Below, piece by piece: positions 26,002 to 40,073 of a DNA stretch of 64,000 nt (its first letter is position 1; each line of letters starts with the position of its first letter). The position numbers were made by a program, and so were the translations under genes. The notes beneath the pieces were generated by a model. It did not search any database and was not told the DNA's origin. It saw only the letters and a program-made list of their open reading frames with translations. Origin of the DNA: Balaenoptera acutorostrata (taxonomy: Eukaryota > Chordata > Mammalia > Artiodactyla > Balaenopteridae); the NCBI RefSeq assembly GCF_949987535.1, contig NW_026646045.1, forward strand, positions 310,001 to 374,000. Reading direction: 5' to 3'.

Positions 26002-27760
26002 CAAAACCCGTGAAACAAAGACAGTGAAAGAGAGAGAAATTCTTCCAAAATTCGTTCAGGGGCTGTGATGCAACCTGGATTGACCATATCTAGACCCACA
26101 GCTGATTGAGACATAAGGGTGGACACTCTTGGGGCTGAGAGGTTCGGTGAGGTTGGGTGAGCCAACGCAGACCCTTTCAAGTAATACTGCATGGTACCCA
26201 TCCCATGGGTCCCAAATCTCCAGGTTCAAGGGCATCTTCCTACATCGAAAACAGGCATGAGAAACCCAGAAGATGGTACACCGTGTGATCGGGAAAGGTT
26301 TCTAAAACGCACCTCATTTCTCATCTCCTTTGCTCGGGTTCGCCATTCCAGCCGCTTTACTAGCCATCTCCCTCCTTGGAGAATCAGCACCTTTAACCTC
26401 CTGTTCCGTACAGGTTGCAATTTGTCCTGAGGATGAACGGGAAGAGGGGGAACCAATGAGAGACTAGCTCTAGGTGTTGGGACAGGCACAGGTCACTCTA
26501 TTTTCCCATCAGGAAGAAGAATTAAGCACAAGCTCAGCCTGCCCCCCAGAACCAGAAGAGGGCCTGAAGCAATCCTGCGCTTTTGCGGCCAGCTCCCAAA
26601 AAAGCGAGTTCAAAAATGGAGCTCAGGGGCACTGCAATTCACAAACCTGCAGAGTTTTAAATGATACCTCTCGTCCACAAATATATTAAGGGAAGGCAAC
26701 GAAGAGGCTTTGAAAGCAAGGCAGAATTGCAGGAAACAGATTTCAGGAGGTAGATTCGAATCGCCTTGAAAGCACCTGAAAAGCGGCAAAACGTGGACAA
26801 TGATGCCCTTGGCCAAAAAGGGCGTATGCGTTTTTTCCTGAATATATTCAGGAAAAAACGCATACGCCCTTTTTGGCCAACCAAGCAACCTGGAAAGGCC
26901 AATCAGCGCTCCAAAGAAATTTCGCTTCCCAGCGGGCAAAAGGGCCATGCGGAAAAAAGTGTCCAAACCAGAACTGCATGACCGGCCATGGAGAAATGGG
27001 AGCCTTGCTTCGCTGATGGGCGGGATGTAAATTGCCAACAGCCAGTCGGGAGAAGTGTACGGTGTGTCCTGAAACATCTAAAAAACACAGCTTGGAGAGC
27101 ATAGGGCACTTCCACTCATGGGCGTATAAATTGGGAAAACTAAAAATCAGCAAGACACAGGCACCCCAAAGTTTAGGGCTGCTCTGTTGACAAGAACCCC
27201 CGCTTCATTACACCTTAAATATCCTAGGAAAGAGAAAAATGGATAAAGAAGTTGGGGTCCTCATGTACAATGGAATATCACTCAGCCATGAAATCAACGT
27301 CATAAGGCTAGTAGCAGCACGATGAGTGGATTTAGGTACGACGATTCTAAGTGAAATAAGTCACACAGAAAAAGATACTTATCATAAGATATCACTTAGA
27401 GAGGGAATGTAAAAACCGCTACACTTGAACTGAATTACAAAACAGAAGAGAGTCACACGTTTAGAAAACACACTATGGCTGCTGAACGGGAATGGTGAGG
27501 TGGGGTGATGAATAAAACAAGGGTTTCAAATTAGCTCAGATACCGTTCCATAAACCCAATATGTAAGAGACAAGACCTATTCCTTTTTCAGTGAACTGGA
27601 CTCAACACCCCCTATTCACCGCACAAGAATATATCTGACTAGTAAGAATCCTCAAACCTATGTATTGATATCTCTCTGTAAGTGAGTCAAGGGGGTGTAA
27701 AGCGGCATAAACACAGCCGTGAAAAGCAGCTAAACCCCATTATAAAAATAAATTACTTTT
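26002..27760 (+). repeat. Monomer U15 (recent duplicate of U14)
   Basis: Complete. Palindrome at 26,809-26,880 is perfect. Nearly the same as U14 through the palindrome and first L1 part. It differs in gccgctttac near 26,352, gagttcaaaaatgg near 26,607 (shared with U16), and gatgaataaaac near 27,506. Confidence 0.9.
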
Positions 27761-29519
27761 CAAAACCCGTGAAACAAAGACAGTGAAAGAGAGAGAAATT
27801 CTTCCAAAATTCGTTCAGGGGCTGTGATGCAACCTGGATTGACCATATCTAGACCCACAGCTGATTGAGACATAAGGGTGGACACTCTTGGGGCTGAGAG
27901 GTTCGGTGAGGTTGGGTGAGCCAACGCAGACCCTTTCAAGTAATACTGCATGGTACCCATCCCATGGGTCCCAAATCTCCAGGTTCAAGGGCATCTTCCT
28001 ACATCGAAAACAGGCATGAGAAACCCAGAAGATGGTACACCGTGTGATCGGGAAAGGTTTCTAAAACGCACCTCATTTCTCATCTCCTTTGCTCGGGTTC
28101 GCCATTCCAGCCGATTTACTAGCCATCTCCCTCCTTGGAGAATCAGCACCTTTAACCTCCTGTTCTGTACAGGTTGCAATTTGTCCTGAGGATGAACGGG
28201 AAGAGGGGGAACCAATGAGAGACTAGCTCTAGGTGTTGGGACAGGCACAGGTCACTCTATTTTCCCATCAGGAAGAAGAATTAAGCACAAGCTCAGCCTG
28301 CCCCCCAGAACCAGAAGAGGGCCTGAAGCAATCCTGCGCTTTTGCGGCCAGCTCCCAAAAAAGCGAGTTCAAAAATGGAGCTCAGGGGCACTGCAATTCA
28401 CAAACCTGCAGAGTTTTAAATGATACCTCTCGTCCACAAATATATTAAGTGAAGGCAACGAAGAGGCATTGAAAGCAAGGCAGAATTGCAGGAAACAGAT
28501 TTCAGGAGGTAGATTCGAATCGCCTTGAAAGCACATGAAAAGCGGCAAAACGTGGACAATGATGCCCTTGGCCAAAAAGGGCGTATGCGTTTTTTCCTGA
28601 ATATATTCAGGAAAAAACGCATACGCCCTTTTTGGCCAACCAAGCAACCTGGAAAGGCCAATCAGCGCTCCAAAGAAGTTTCGCTTCCCAGCGGGCAAAA
28701 GGGCCATGCGGAAAAAAGTGTCCAAACCAGAACTGCACGACCGGCCATGGAGAAATGGGAGCCTTGCTTCGCTGATGGGCGGGATGTAAATTGCCAACAG
28801 CCACTCGGGAGAAGTGTACGGTGTGTCCTGAAACATCTAAAAAACACAGCTTGGAGAGCATAGGGCACTTCCACTCATGGGCGTATAAATTGGGAAAACT
28901 AAAAATCAGCAAGACACAGGCACCCCAAAGTTTAGGGCTGCTCTGTTGACAAGAACCCCCGCTTCATTACACCTTAAATATCCTAGGAAAGAGAAAAATG
29001 GATAAAGAAGTTGGGGTCCTCATGTACAATGGAATATCACTCAGCCATGAAATCAACGTCATAAGGCTAGTAGCAGCACGATGAGTGGATTTAGGTACGA
29101 CGATTCTAAGTGAAATAAGTCACACAGAAAAAGACACTTATCATAAGATATCACTTAGAGAGGGAATGTAAAAACCGCTACACTTGAACTGAATTACAAA
29201 ACAGAAGAGAGTCACACGTTTAGAAAACACACTATGGCTGCTGAACGGGAATGGTGAGGTGGGGTGATGAATAAAACAAGGGTTTCAAATTAGCTCAGAT
29301 ACCGTTCCATAAACCCAATATGTAAGAGACAAGACCTATTCCTTTTTCAGTGAACTGGACTCAACACCCCCTATTCACCGCACAAGAATATATCTGACTA
29401 GTAAGAATCCTCAAACCTATGTATTGATATCTCTCTGTAAGTGAGTCAAGGGGCTGTAAAGCGGCATAAACACAGCCGTGAAAAGCAGCTAAACCCCATT
29501 ATAAAAATAAATTACTTTT
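27761..29519 (+). repeat. Monomer U16 (type A)
   Basis: Complete. Palindrome at 28,568-28,639 is perfect. Shares gagttcaaaaatgg near 28,366 with U15 and attaagtgaagg near 28,443 with U11 and U18. Confidence 0.9.
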
Positions 29520-31278
29520 CAAAACCCGTGAAACAAAGACAGTGAAAGAGAGAGAAATTCTTCCAAAATTCGTTCAGGGGCTGTGATGCAACCTGGATTG
29601 ACCATATCTAGACCCACAGCTGATTGAGACATAAGGGTGGACACTCTTGGGGCTGAGAGGTTCGGTGAGGTTGGGTGAGCCAACGCAGACCCTTTCAAGT
29701 AATACTGCATGGTACCCATCCCATGGGTCCCAAATCTCCAGGTTCAAGGGCATCTTCCTACATGGAAATCAGGCATGAGAAACCCAGAAGATGGTACACC
29801 GTGTGATCGGGAAAGTTTTCTAAAACGCACCTCATTTCTCATTTCCTTTGCTCGGGTTCGCCATTCCAGCCGATTTACTAGCCATCTCCCTCCTTGGAGA
29901 ATCAGCACCTTTAACCTCCTGTTCCGTACAGGTTGCAATTTGTCCTGAGGATGATCGGGAAGAGGGGGAACCAATGAGAGACTAGCTCTAGGTGTTGGGA
30001 CAGGCACAGGTCACTCTATTTTCCCATCAGGAAGAAGAATTAAGCACAAGCTCAGCCTGCCCCCCAGAACCAGAAGAGGGCCTGAAGCAATCCTGCGCTT
30101 TTGCGGCCAGCTCCCAAAAAAGCGAGTTGAAAAATGGAGCTCAGGGGCACTGCAATTCACAAACCTGCAGAGTTTTAAATGATACCTCTCATCAACAAAT
30201 ATATTAAGGGAAGGCAACGAAGAGGCTTTGAAAGCAAGGCAGAATTGCAGGAAACAGATTTCAGGAGGTAGATTCGAATCGCCTTGAAAGCACATGAAAA
30301 GCGGCAAAACGTGGACAATGATGCCCTTGGCCAAAAAGGTCGTATGCGTTTTTTCCTGAATATACTCAGGAAAAAACGCATACGCCCTTTTTGGCCAACC
30401 AAGCAACCTGGAAAGGCCAATCAGCGCTCCAAAGAAGTCTGGCTTCCCAGCGGGCAAAAGGGCCATGCGGAAAAAAGTGTCCAAACCAGAACTGCACGAC
30501 CGGCCATGGAGAAATGGGAGCCTTGCTTCGCTGATGGGCGGGATGTAAATTGCCAACAGCCACTCGGGAGAAGTGTACGGTGTGTCCTGTAACATCTAAA
30601 AAACACAGCTTGGAGAGCATAGGGCACTTCCACTCATGGGCGTATAAATTGGGAAAACTAAAAATCAGCAAGACACAGGCACCCCAAAGTTTAGGGCTGC
30701 TCTGTTGACAAGAACCCCCGCTTCATTACACCTTAAATATCCTAGGAAAGAGAAAAATGGATAAAGAAGTTGTGGTCCTCATGTACAATGGAATATCACT
30801 CAGCCACGAAATCAACGTCATAAGGCTAGTAGCAGCACGATGAGTGGATTTAGGTACGACGATTCTAAGTGAAATAAGTCACACAGAAAAAGACACTTAT
30901 TATAAGATATCACTTAGAGAGGGAATGTAAAAACCTCTACACTTGAACTGAATTACAAAACAGAACAGAGTCACACGTTTAGAAAACACACTATGGCTGC
31001 TGAACGGGAAAGGTGAGGTGGGGTGATGCATAAAACAAGGGTTTCAAATTAGCTCCGATACCGTTCCATAAACCCAATATGTAAGAGACAAGACCTATTC
31101 CTTTTTCAGTGAACTGGACTCAACACCCCCTATTCACCGCACAAGAATATATCTGACTAGTAAGAATCCTCAAACCTATGTATTGATATCTCTCTGTAAG
31201 TGAGTCAAGGGGGTGTAAAGCGGCATAAACACAGCCGTGAAAAGCAGCTAAACCCCATTATAAAAATAAATTACTTTT
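29520..31278 (+). repeat. Monomer U17 (type B/C mosaic)
   Basis: Complete. Palindrome at 30,327-30,398 has two mismatches: G to T at 30,340 (type B) and T to C at 30,365 (type C). Shares acttattataag and aaacctctacac with U10, seven monomers upstream. Confidence 0.9.
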
Positions 31279-33037
31279 CAAAACCCGTGAAACAAAGACA
31301 GTGAAAGAGAGAGAAATTCTTCCAAAATTCGTTCAGGGGCTGTGATGCAACCTGAATTGACCATATCTAGACCCACAGCTGATTGAGACATAAGGGTGGA
31401 CACTCTTGGGGCTGAGAGGTTCGGTGAGGTTGGGTGAGCCAACGCAGACCCTTTCAAGTAATACTGCATGGTACCCATCCCATGGGTCCCAAATCTCCAG
31501 GTTCAAGGGCATCTTCCTACATCGAAAACAGGCATGAGAAACCCAGAAGATGGTACACCGTGTGATCGGGAAAGGTTTCTAAAACGCACCTCATTTCTCA
31601 TCTCCTTGGCTCAGGTTCGCCATTCCAGCCGATTTACTAGCCATCTCCCTCCTTGGAGAATCAGCACCTTTAACCTCCTGTTCCGTACAGGTTGCAATTT
31701 GTCCTGAGGATGAACGGGAAGAGGGGGAACCAATGAGAGACTAGCTCTAGGTGTTGGGACAGGCACAGGTCACTCTATTTTCCCATCAGGAAGAAGAATT
31801 AAGCACAAGCTCAGCCTGCCCCCCAGAACCAGAAGAGGGCCTGAAGCAATCCTGCGTTTTTGCGGCCAGCTCCCAAAAAAGCGAGTTGAAAAATGGAGCT
31901 CAGGGGCACTGCAATTCACAAACCTGCAGAGTTTTAAATGATACCTCTCGTCCACAAATATATTAAGTGAAGGCAACGAAGAGGCTTTGAAAGCAAGGCA
32001 GAATTGCAGGAAACAGATTTCAGGAGGTAGATTCGAATCGCCTTGAAAGCACATGAAAAGTGGCAAAACGTGGACAATGATGCCCTTGGCCAAAAAGGGC
32101 GTATGCGTTTTTTCCTGAATATATTCAGGAAAAAACGCATACGCCCTTTTTGGCCAACCAAGCAACCTGGAAAGGCCAATCAGCGCTCCAAAGAAGTTTC
32201 GCTTCCCAGCGGGCAAAAGGGCCATGCGGAAAAAAGTGTCCAAACCAGAACTGCACGACCGGCCATGGAGAAATGGGAGCCTTGCTTCGCTGATGGGCGG
32301 GATGTAAATTGCCAACAGCCACTCGGGAGAAGTGTACGGTGTGTCCTGAAACATCTAAAAAACACAGCTTGGAGAGCATAGGGCACTTCCACTCATGGGC
32401 GTATAAATTGGGAAAACTAAAAATCAGCAAGACACAGGCACGCCAAAGTTTAGGGCTGCTCTGTTGACAAGAACCCCCGCTTCATTACACCTTAAATATC
32501 CTAGGAAAGAGAAAAATGGATAAAGAAGTTGGGGTCCTCATGTACAATGGAATATCACTCAGCCATGAAATCAACGTCATAAGGCTAGTAGCAGCACGAT
32601 GAGTGGATTTAGGTACGACGATTCTAAGTGAAATAAGTCACACAGAAAAAGATACTTATCATAAGATATCACTTAGAGAGGGAATGTAAAAACCGCTACA
32701 CTTGAACTGAATTACAAAACAGAAGAGAGTCACACGTTTAGAAAACACACTATGGCTGCTGAACGGGAATGGTGAGGTGGGGTGATGAATAAAACAAGGG
32801 TTTCAAATTAGCTCAGATACCGTTCCATAAACTCAATATGTAAGAGACAAGACCTATTCCTTTTTCAGTGAACTGGACTCAACACCCCCTATTCACCGCA
32901 CAAGAATATATCTGACTAGTAAGAATCCTCAAACCTATGTATTGATATCTCTCTGTAAGTGAGTCAAGGGGGTGTAAAGCGGCATAAACACAGCCGTGAA
33001 AAGCAGCTAAACCCCATTATAAAAATAAATTACTTTT
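31279..33037 (+). repeat. Monomer U18 (type A, partner of U11)
   Basis: Complete. Palindrome at 32,086-32,157 is perfect. Repeats the U11 marks tgcgtttttgcgg and attaagtgaagg. Private aaaagtggcaaaacg near 32,055. Confidence 0.9.
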
Positions 33038-34796
33038 CATAACCCGTGAAACAAAAACAGTGAAAGAGAGAGAAATTCTTCCAAAATTCGTTCAGGGGCT
33101 GTGATGCAACCTGGATTGACCATATCTAGACCCACAGCTGATTGAGACATAAGGGTGGACACTCTTGGGGCTGAGAGGTTCGGTGAGGTTGGGTGAGCCA
33201 ACGCAGACCCTTTCAAGTAATACTGCATGGTACCCATCCCATGGGTCCCAAATCTCCAGGTTCAAGGGCATCTTCCTACATGGAAATCAGGCATGAGAAA
33301 CCCAGAAGTTGGTACACCATGTGATCGGGAAAGTTTTCTAAAACGCACCTCATTTCTCATCTCCTTTGCTCGGGTTCGCCATTCCAGCCGATTTACTAGC
33401 CATCTCCCTCCTTGGAGAATCAGAACCTTTAACCTCCTGTTCCGTACAGGTTGCAATTTGTCCTGAGGATGAACGGGAAGAGGGGGAACCAATGAGAGAC
33501 TAGCTCTAGGTTTTGGGACAGGCACAGGTCACTCTATTTTCCCATCAGGAAGAAGAATTAAGCACAAGCTCAGCCTGCCCCCCAGAACCAGAAGAGGGCC
33601 TGAAGCAATCCTGCGCTTTTGCGGCCAGCTCCCAAAAAAGCGAGTTGAAAAATGGAGCTCAGGGGCACTGCAATTCACAAACCTGCAGAGTTTTAAATGA
33701 TACCTCTCATCCACAAATATATTAAGGGAAGGCAACGAAGAGGCTTTGAAAGCAAGGCAGAATTGCAGGAAACAGATTTCAGGAGGTAGATTCGAATCAC
33801 CTTGAAAGCACATGAAAAGCGGCAAAACGTGGACAATGATGCCCTTGGCCAAAAAGGTCGTATGCGTTTTTTCCTGAATATATTCAGGAAAAAACGCATA
33901 CGACCTTTTTGGCCAACCAAGCAACCTGGAAAGGCCAATCAGCGCTCCACAGAAGTCTGGCTTCCCAGCGGGCAAAAGGGCCATGCGGAAAAAAGTGTCC
34001 AAACCAGAACTGCACGACTGGCCATGGAGAAATGGGAGCCTTGCTTCGCTGATGGGCGGGATGTAAATTGCCAACAGCCACTCGGGAGAAGTGTACGGTG
34101 TGTCCTGAAACATCTAAAAAACACAGCTTGGAGAGCATAGGGCACTTCCACTCATGGGCGTATAAATTGGGAAAACTAAAAATCAGCAAGACACAGGCAC
34201 CCCAAGGTTTAGGGCTGCTCTGTTGACAAGAACTCCCGCTTCATTACACCTTAAATATCCTAGGAAAGAGAAAAATGGATAAAGAAGTTGTGATCCTCAT
34301 GTACAATGGAATATCACTCAGCCATGAAATCAACGTCATAAGGCTAGTAGCAGCACGATGAGTGGATTTAGGTACGACGATTCTAAGTGAAATAAGTCAC
34401 ACAGAAAAAGACACTTATCATAAGATATCACTTAGAGAGGGAATGTAAAAACCGCTACACTTGAACTGAATTACAAAACAGAAGAGAGTCACACGTTTAG
34501 AAAACACACTATGGCTGCTGAACGGGAAAGGTGAGGTGGGGTGATGCATAAAACAAGGGTTTCAAATTAGCTCCGATACCGTTCCATAAACCCAATATGT
34601 AAGAGACAAGACCTATTCCTTTTTCAGTGAACTGGACTCAACACCCCCTATTCACCGCACAAGAATATATCTGACTAGTAAGAATCCTCAAACCTATGTA
34701 TTGATATCTCTCTGTAAGTGAGTCAAGGGGGTGTAAAGCGGCATAAACACAGCCGTGAAAAGCAGCTAAACCCCATTATAAAAATAAATTACTTTT
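33038..34796 (+). repeat. Monomer U19 (type B, compensated palindrome, partner of U12)
   Basis: Complete. Palindrome at 33,845-33,916 has G to T at 33,858 and partner C to A at 33,903, so the stem is perfect. Repeats the U12 marks gctccacagaag and ccaaggtttagg. Confidence 0.9.
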
Positions 34797-36555
34797 CAAA
34801 ACCTGTGAAACAAAGACAGTGAAAGAGAGAGAAATTCTTCCAAAATTCGTTCAGGGGCTGTGATGCAACCTGGATTGACCATATCTAGACCCACAGCTGA
34901 TTGAGACATAAGGGTGGACACTCTTGGGGCTGAGAGGTTCGGTGAGGTTGGGTGAGCCAACGCAGACCCTTTCAAGTAATACTGCATGGTACCCATCCCA
35001 TGGGTCCCAAATCTCCAGGTTCAAGGGCATCTTCCTACGTCGAAAACAGGCATGAGAAACCCAGAAGATGGTACACCGTGTGATCGGGAAAGGTTTCTAA
35101 AACGCACCTCATTTCTCATCTCCTTTGCTCGGGTTCGCCATTCCAGCCGATTTACTAGCCATCTCCCTCCTTGGAGAATCAGCACCTTTAACCTCCTGTT
35201 CCGTACAGGTTGCAATTTGTCCTGAGGATGAACCGGAAGAGGGGGAACCAATGAGAGACTAGCTCTAGGTGTTGGGATAGGCACAGGTCACTCCATTTTC
35301 CCATCAGGAAGAAGAATTAAGCACAAGCTCAGCCTGCCCCCCAGAACCAGAAGAGGGCCTGAAGCAATCCTGCGCCTTTGCGGCCAGCTCCCAAAAAAGC
35401 GAGTTGAAAAATGGAGCTCAGGGGCACTGCAATTCACAAACCTGCAGAGTTTTAAATGATACCTCTCGTCCAGAAATATATTAAGGGAAGGCAACGAAGA
35501 GGCTTTGAAAGCAAGGCAGAATTGCAGGAAACAGATTTCAGGAGGTAGATTCGAATCGCCTTGAAAGCACATGAAAAGCGGCAAAACGTGGACAATGATG
35601 CCCTTGGCCAAAAAGGTCGTATGCGTTTTTTCCTGAATATACTCAGGAAAAAACGCATACGCCCTTTTTGGCCAACCAAGCAACCTGGAAAGGCCAATCA
35701 GCGCTCCAAAGAAGTCTGGCTTCCCAGCGGGCAAAACAGCCATGCGGAAAAAAGTGTCCAAACCAGAACTGCACGACCGGCCATGGAGAAATGGGAGCCT
35801 TGCTTCGCTGATGGGCGGGATGTAAATTGCCAACAGCCACTCGGGAGAAGTGTACGGTGTGTCCTGAAACATCTAAAAAACACAGCTTGGAGAGCATAGG
35901 GCACTTCCACTCATGGGCGTATAAATTGGGAAAACTAAAAATCAGCAAGACACAGGCACCCCAAAGTTTAGGGCTGCTCTGTTGACAAGAACCCCCGCTT
36001 CATTACACCTTAAATATCCTAGGAAAGAGAAAAATGGATAAAGAAGTTGTGGTCCTCATGTACAATGGAATATCACTCAGCCACGAAATCAACGTCATAA
36101 GGCTAGTAGCAGCACGATGAGTGGATTTAGGTACGACGATTCTAAGTGAAATAAGTCACACAGAAAAAGACACTTATTATAAGATATCACTTATAGAGGG
36201 AATGTAAAAACCTCTACACTTGAACTGAATTACAAAACAGAAGAGAGTCACACCTTTAGAAAACACACTATGGCTGCTGAACGAGAAAGGTGAGGTGGGG
36301 TGATGCATAAAACAAGGGTTTCAAATTAGCTCCGATACCGTTCCATAAACCCAATATGTAAGAGACAAGACCTATTCCTTTTTCAGTGAACTGGACTCAA
36401 CACCCCCTATTCACCGCACAAGAATATATCTGACTAGTAAGAATCCTCAAACCTATGTATTGATATCTCTCTGTAAATGAGTCAAGGGGGTGTAAAGCGG
36501 CATAAACACAGCCGTGAAAAGCAGCTAAACCCCATTATAAAAATAAATTACTTTT
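34797..36555 (+). repeat. Monomer U20 (type C, partner of U13)
   Basis: Complete. Palindrome at 35,604-35,675 has two mismatches (35,617 and 35,642). Repeats U13 marks aaaacctgtgaaac and gaacgagaaagg. Private changes include gcgcctttgcgg near 35,370 and gtccagaaatata near 35,469. Confidence 0.9.
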
Positions 36556-38314
36556 CAAAACCCGTGAAACAAAGACAGTGAAAGAGAGAGAAATTCTTCC
36601 AAAATTCGTTCAGGGGCTGTGATGCAACCTGGATTGACCATATCTAGACCCACAGCTGATTGAGACATAAGGGTGGACACTCTTGGGGCTGAGAGGTTCG
36701 GTGAGGTTGGGTGAGCCAACGCAGACCCTTTCAAGTAATACTGCATGGTACCCATCCCATGGGTCCCAAATCTCCAGGTTCAAGGGCATCTTCCTACATC
36801 GAAAACAGGCATGAGAAACCCAGAAGATGGTACACCGTGTGATCGGGAAAGGTTTCTAAAACGCACCTCATTTCTCATCTCCTTTGCTCGGGTTCGCCAT
36901 TCCAGCCGATTTACTAGCCATCTCCCTCCTTGGAGAATCAGCACCTTTAACCTCCTGTTCCGTACAGGTTGCAATTTGTCCTGAGGATGAACGGGAAGAG
37001 GGGGAACCAATGAGAGACTAGCTCTAGGTGTTGGGACAGGCACAGGTCACTCTATTTTCCCATCAGGAAGAAGAATTAAGCACAAGCTCAGCCTGCCCCC
37101 CAGAACCAGAAGAGGGCCTGAAGCAATCCTGCGCTTTTGTGGCCAGCTCCCAAAAAAGCGAGTTGAAAAATGGAGCTCAGGGGCACTGCAATTCACAAAC
37201 CTGCAGAGTTTTAAATGATACCTCTCGTCCACAAATATATTAAGGGAAGGCAACGAAGAGGCTTTGAAAGCAAGGCAGAATTGCAGGAAACAGATTTCAG
37301 GAGGTAGATTCGAATCGCCTTGAAAGCACATGAAAAGCGGCAAAACGTGGACAATGATGCCCTTGGCCAAAAAGGGCGTATGCGTTTTTTCCTGAATATA
37401 TTCAGGAAAAAACGCATACGCCCTTTTTGGCCAACCAAGCAACCTGGAAAGGCCAATCAGCGCTCCAAAGAAGTTTCGCTTCCCAGCGGGCAAAAGGGCC
37501 ATGCGGAAAAAAGTGTCCAAACCAGAAATGCACGACCGGCCATGGAGAAATGGGAGCCTTGCTTCGCTGATGGGCGGGATGTAAATTGCCAACAGCCAGT
37601 CGGGAGAAGTGTACGGTGTGTCCTGAAACATCTAAAAAACACAGCTTGGAGAGCATAGGGCACTTCCACTCTTGGGCGTATAAATTGGGAAAACTAAAAA
37701 TCAGCAAGACACAGGCACCCCAAAGTTTAGGGCTGCTCTGTTGACAAGAACCCCCGCTTCATTACACCTTAAATATCCTAGGAAAGAGAAAAATGGATAA
37801 AGAAGTTGGGGTCCTCATGTACAATGGAATATCACTCAGCCATGAAATCAACGTCATAAGGCTAGTAGCAGCACGATGAGTGGATTTAGGTACGACGATT
37901 CTAAGTGAAATAAGTCACACAGAAAAAGATACTTATCATAAGATATCACTTAGAGAGGGAATGTAAAAACCGCTACACTTGAACTGAATTACAAAACAGA
38001 AGAGAGTCACACGTTTAGAAAACACACTATGGCTGCTGAACGGGAATGGTGAGGTGGGGTGATGCATAAAACAAGGGTTTCAAATTAGCTCAGATACCGT
38101 TCCATAAACCCAATATGTAAGAGACAAGACCTATTCCTTTTTCAGTGAACTGGACTCAACACCCCCTATTCACCACACAAGAATATATCTGACTAGTAAG
38201 AATCCTCAAACCTATGTATTGATATCTCTCTGTAAGTGAGTCAAGGGGGTGTAAAGCGGCATAAACACAGCCGTGAAAAGCAGCTAAACCCCATTATAAA
38301 AATAAATTACTTTT
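36556..38314 (+). repeat. Monomer U21 (type A, partner of U14)
   Basis: Complete. Palindrome at 37,363-37,434 is perfect. Shares gccagtcggg near 37,595 with U14 and U15. Private change ccactcttgggcg near 37,667. Confidence 0.9.
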
Positions 38315-40073
38315 CAAAACCCGTGAAACAAAGACAGTGAAAGAGAGAGAAATTCTTCCAAAATTCGTTCAGGGGCTGTGATGCAACCTGGATTGACCAT
38401 ATCTAGACCCACAGCTGATTGAGACATAAGGGTGGACACTCTTGGGGCTGAGAGGTTCGGTGAGGTTGGGTGAGCCAACGCAGACCCTTTCAAGTAATAC
38501 TGCATGGTACCCATCCCATGGGTCCCAAATCTCCAGGTTCAAGGGCATCTTCCTACATGGAAATCAGGCATGAGAAACCCAGAAGTTGGTACACCATGTG
38601 ATCGGGAAAGTTTTCTAAAACGCACCTCATTTCTCATCTCCTTTCCTCGGGTTCGCCATTCCAGCCGATTTACTAGCCATCTCCCTCCTTGGAGAATCAG
38701 AACCTTTAACCTCCTGTTCCGTACAGGTTGCAATTTGTCCTGAGGATGAACGGGAAGAGGGGGAACCAATGAGAGACTAGCTCTAGGTTTTGGGACAGGC
38801 ACAGGTCACTCTATTTTCCCATCAGGAAGAAGAATTAAGCACAAGCTCAGCCTGCCCCCCAGAACCAGAAGAGGGCCTGAAGCAATCTTGCGCTTTTGCG
38901 GCCAGCTCCCAAAAAAGCGAGTTGAAAAATGGAGCTCAGGGGCACTGCAATTCACAAACCTGCAGAGTTTTAAATGATACCTCTCATCCACAAATATATT
39001 AAGGGAAGGCAACGAAGAGGCTTTGAAAGCAAGGCAGAATTGCAGGAAACAGATTTCAGGAGGTAGATTCGAATCGCCTTGAAAGCACATGAAAAGCGGC
39101 AAAACGTGGACAATGATGCCCTTGGCCAAAAAGGTCGTATGCGTTTTTTCCTGAATATATTCAGGAAAAAACGCATACGACCTTTTTGGCCAACCAAGCA
39201 ACCTGGAAAGGCCAATCAGCGCTCCAAAGAAGTCTGGCTTCCCAGCGGGCAAAAGGGCCATGCGGAAAAAAGTGTCCAAACCAGAACTGCACGACTGGCC
39301 ATGGAGAAATGGGAGCCTTGCTTCGCTGATGGGCGGGATGTAAATTGCCAACAGCCACTCGGGAGAAGTGTACGGTGTGTCCTGAAACATCTAAAAAACA
39401 CAGCTTGGAGAGCATAGGGCACTTCCACTCATGGGCGTATAAATTGGGAAAACTAAAAATCAGCAAGACACAGGCACCCCAAAGTTTAGGGCTGCTCTGT
39501 TGACAAGAACCCCCGCTTCATTACACCTTAAATATCCTAGGAAAGAGAAAAATGGATAAAGAAGTTGTGGTCCTCATGTACAATGGAATATCACTCAGCC
39601 ATGAAATCAACGTCATAAGGCTAGTAGCAGCACGATGAGTGGATTTAGGTACGACGATTCTAAGTGAAATAAGTCACACAGAAAAAGACACTTATCATAA
39701 GATATCACTTCTAGAGGGAATGTAAAAACCGCTACACTTGAACTGAATTACAAAACAGAACAGAGTCACACGTTTAGGAAACACACTATGGCTGCTGAAA
39801 GGGAAAGGTGAGGTGGGGTGATGCATAAAACAAGGGTTTCAAATTAGCTCAGATACCGTTCCATAAACCCAATATGTAAGAGACAAGACCTTTTCCTTTT
39901 TCAGTGAACTGGACTCAACACCCCCTATTCACCGCACAAGAATATATCTGACTAGTAAGAATCTTCAAACCTATGTATTGATATCTCTCTGTAAGTGAGT
40001 CAAGGGGGTGTAAAGCGGCATAAACACAGCCGTGAAAAGCAGCTAAACCCCATTATAAAAATAAATTACTTTT
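38315..40073 (+). repeat. Monomer U22 (type B, compensated palindrome)
   Basis: Complete. Palindrome at 39,122-39,193 has G to T at 39,135 and partner C to A at 39,180. It lies one monomer after a U14-like copy, whereas the 12,313-bp pattern would place two more type A copies here. The higher-order order is therefore interrupted. Confidence 0.9.
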
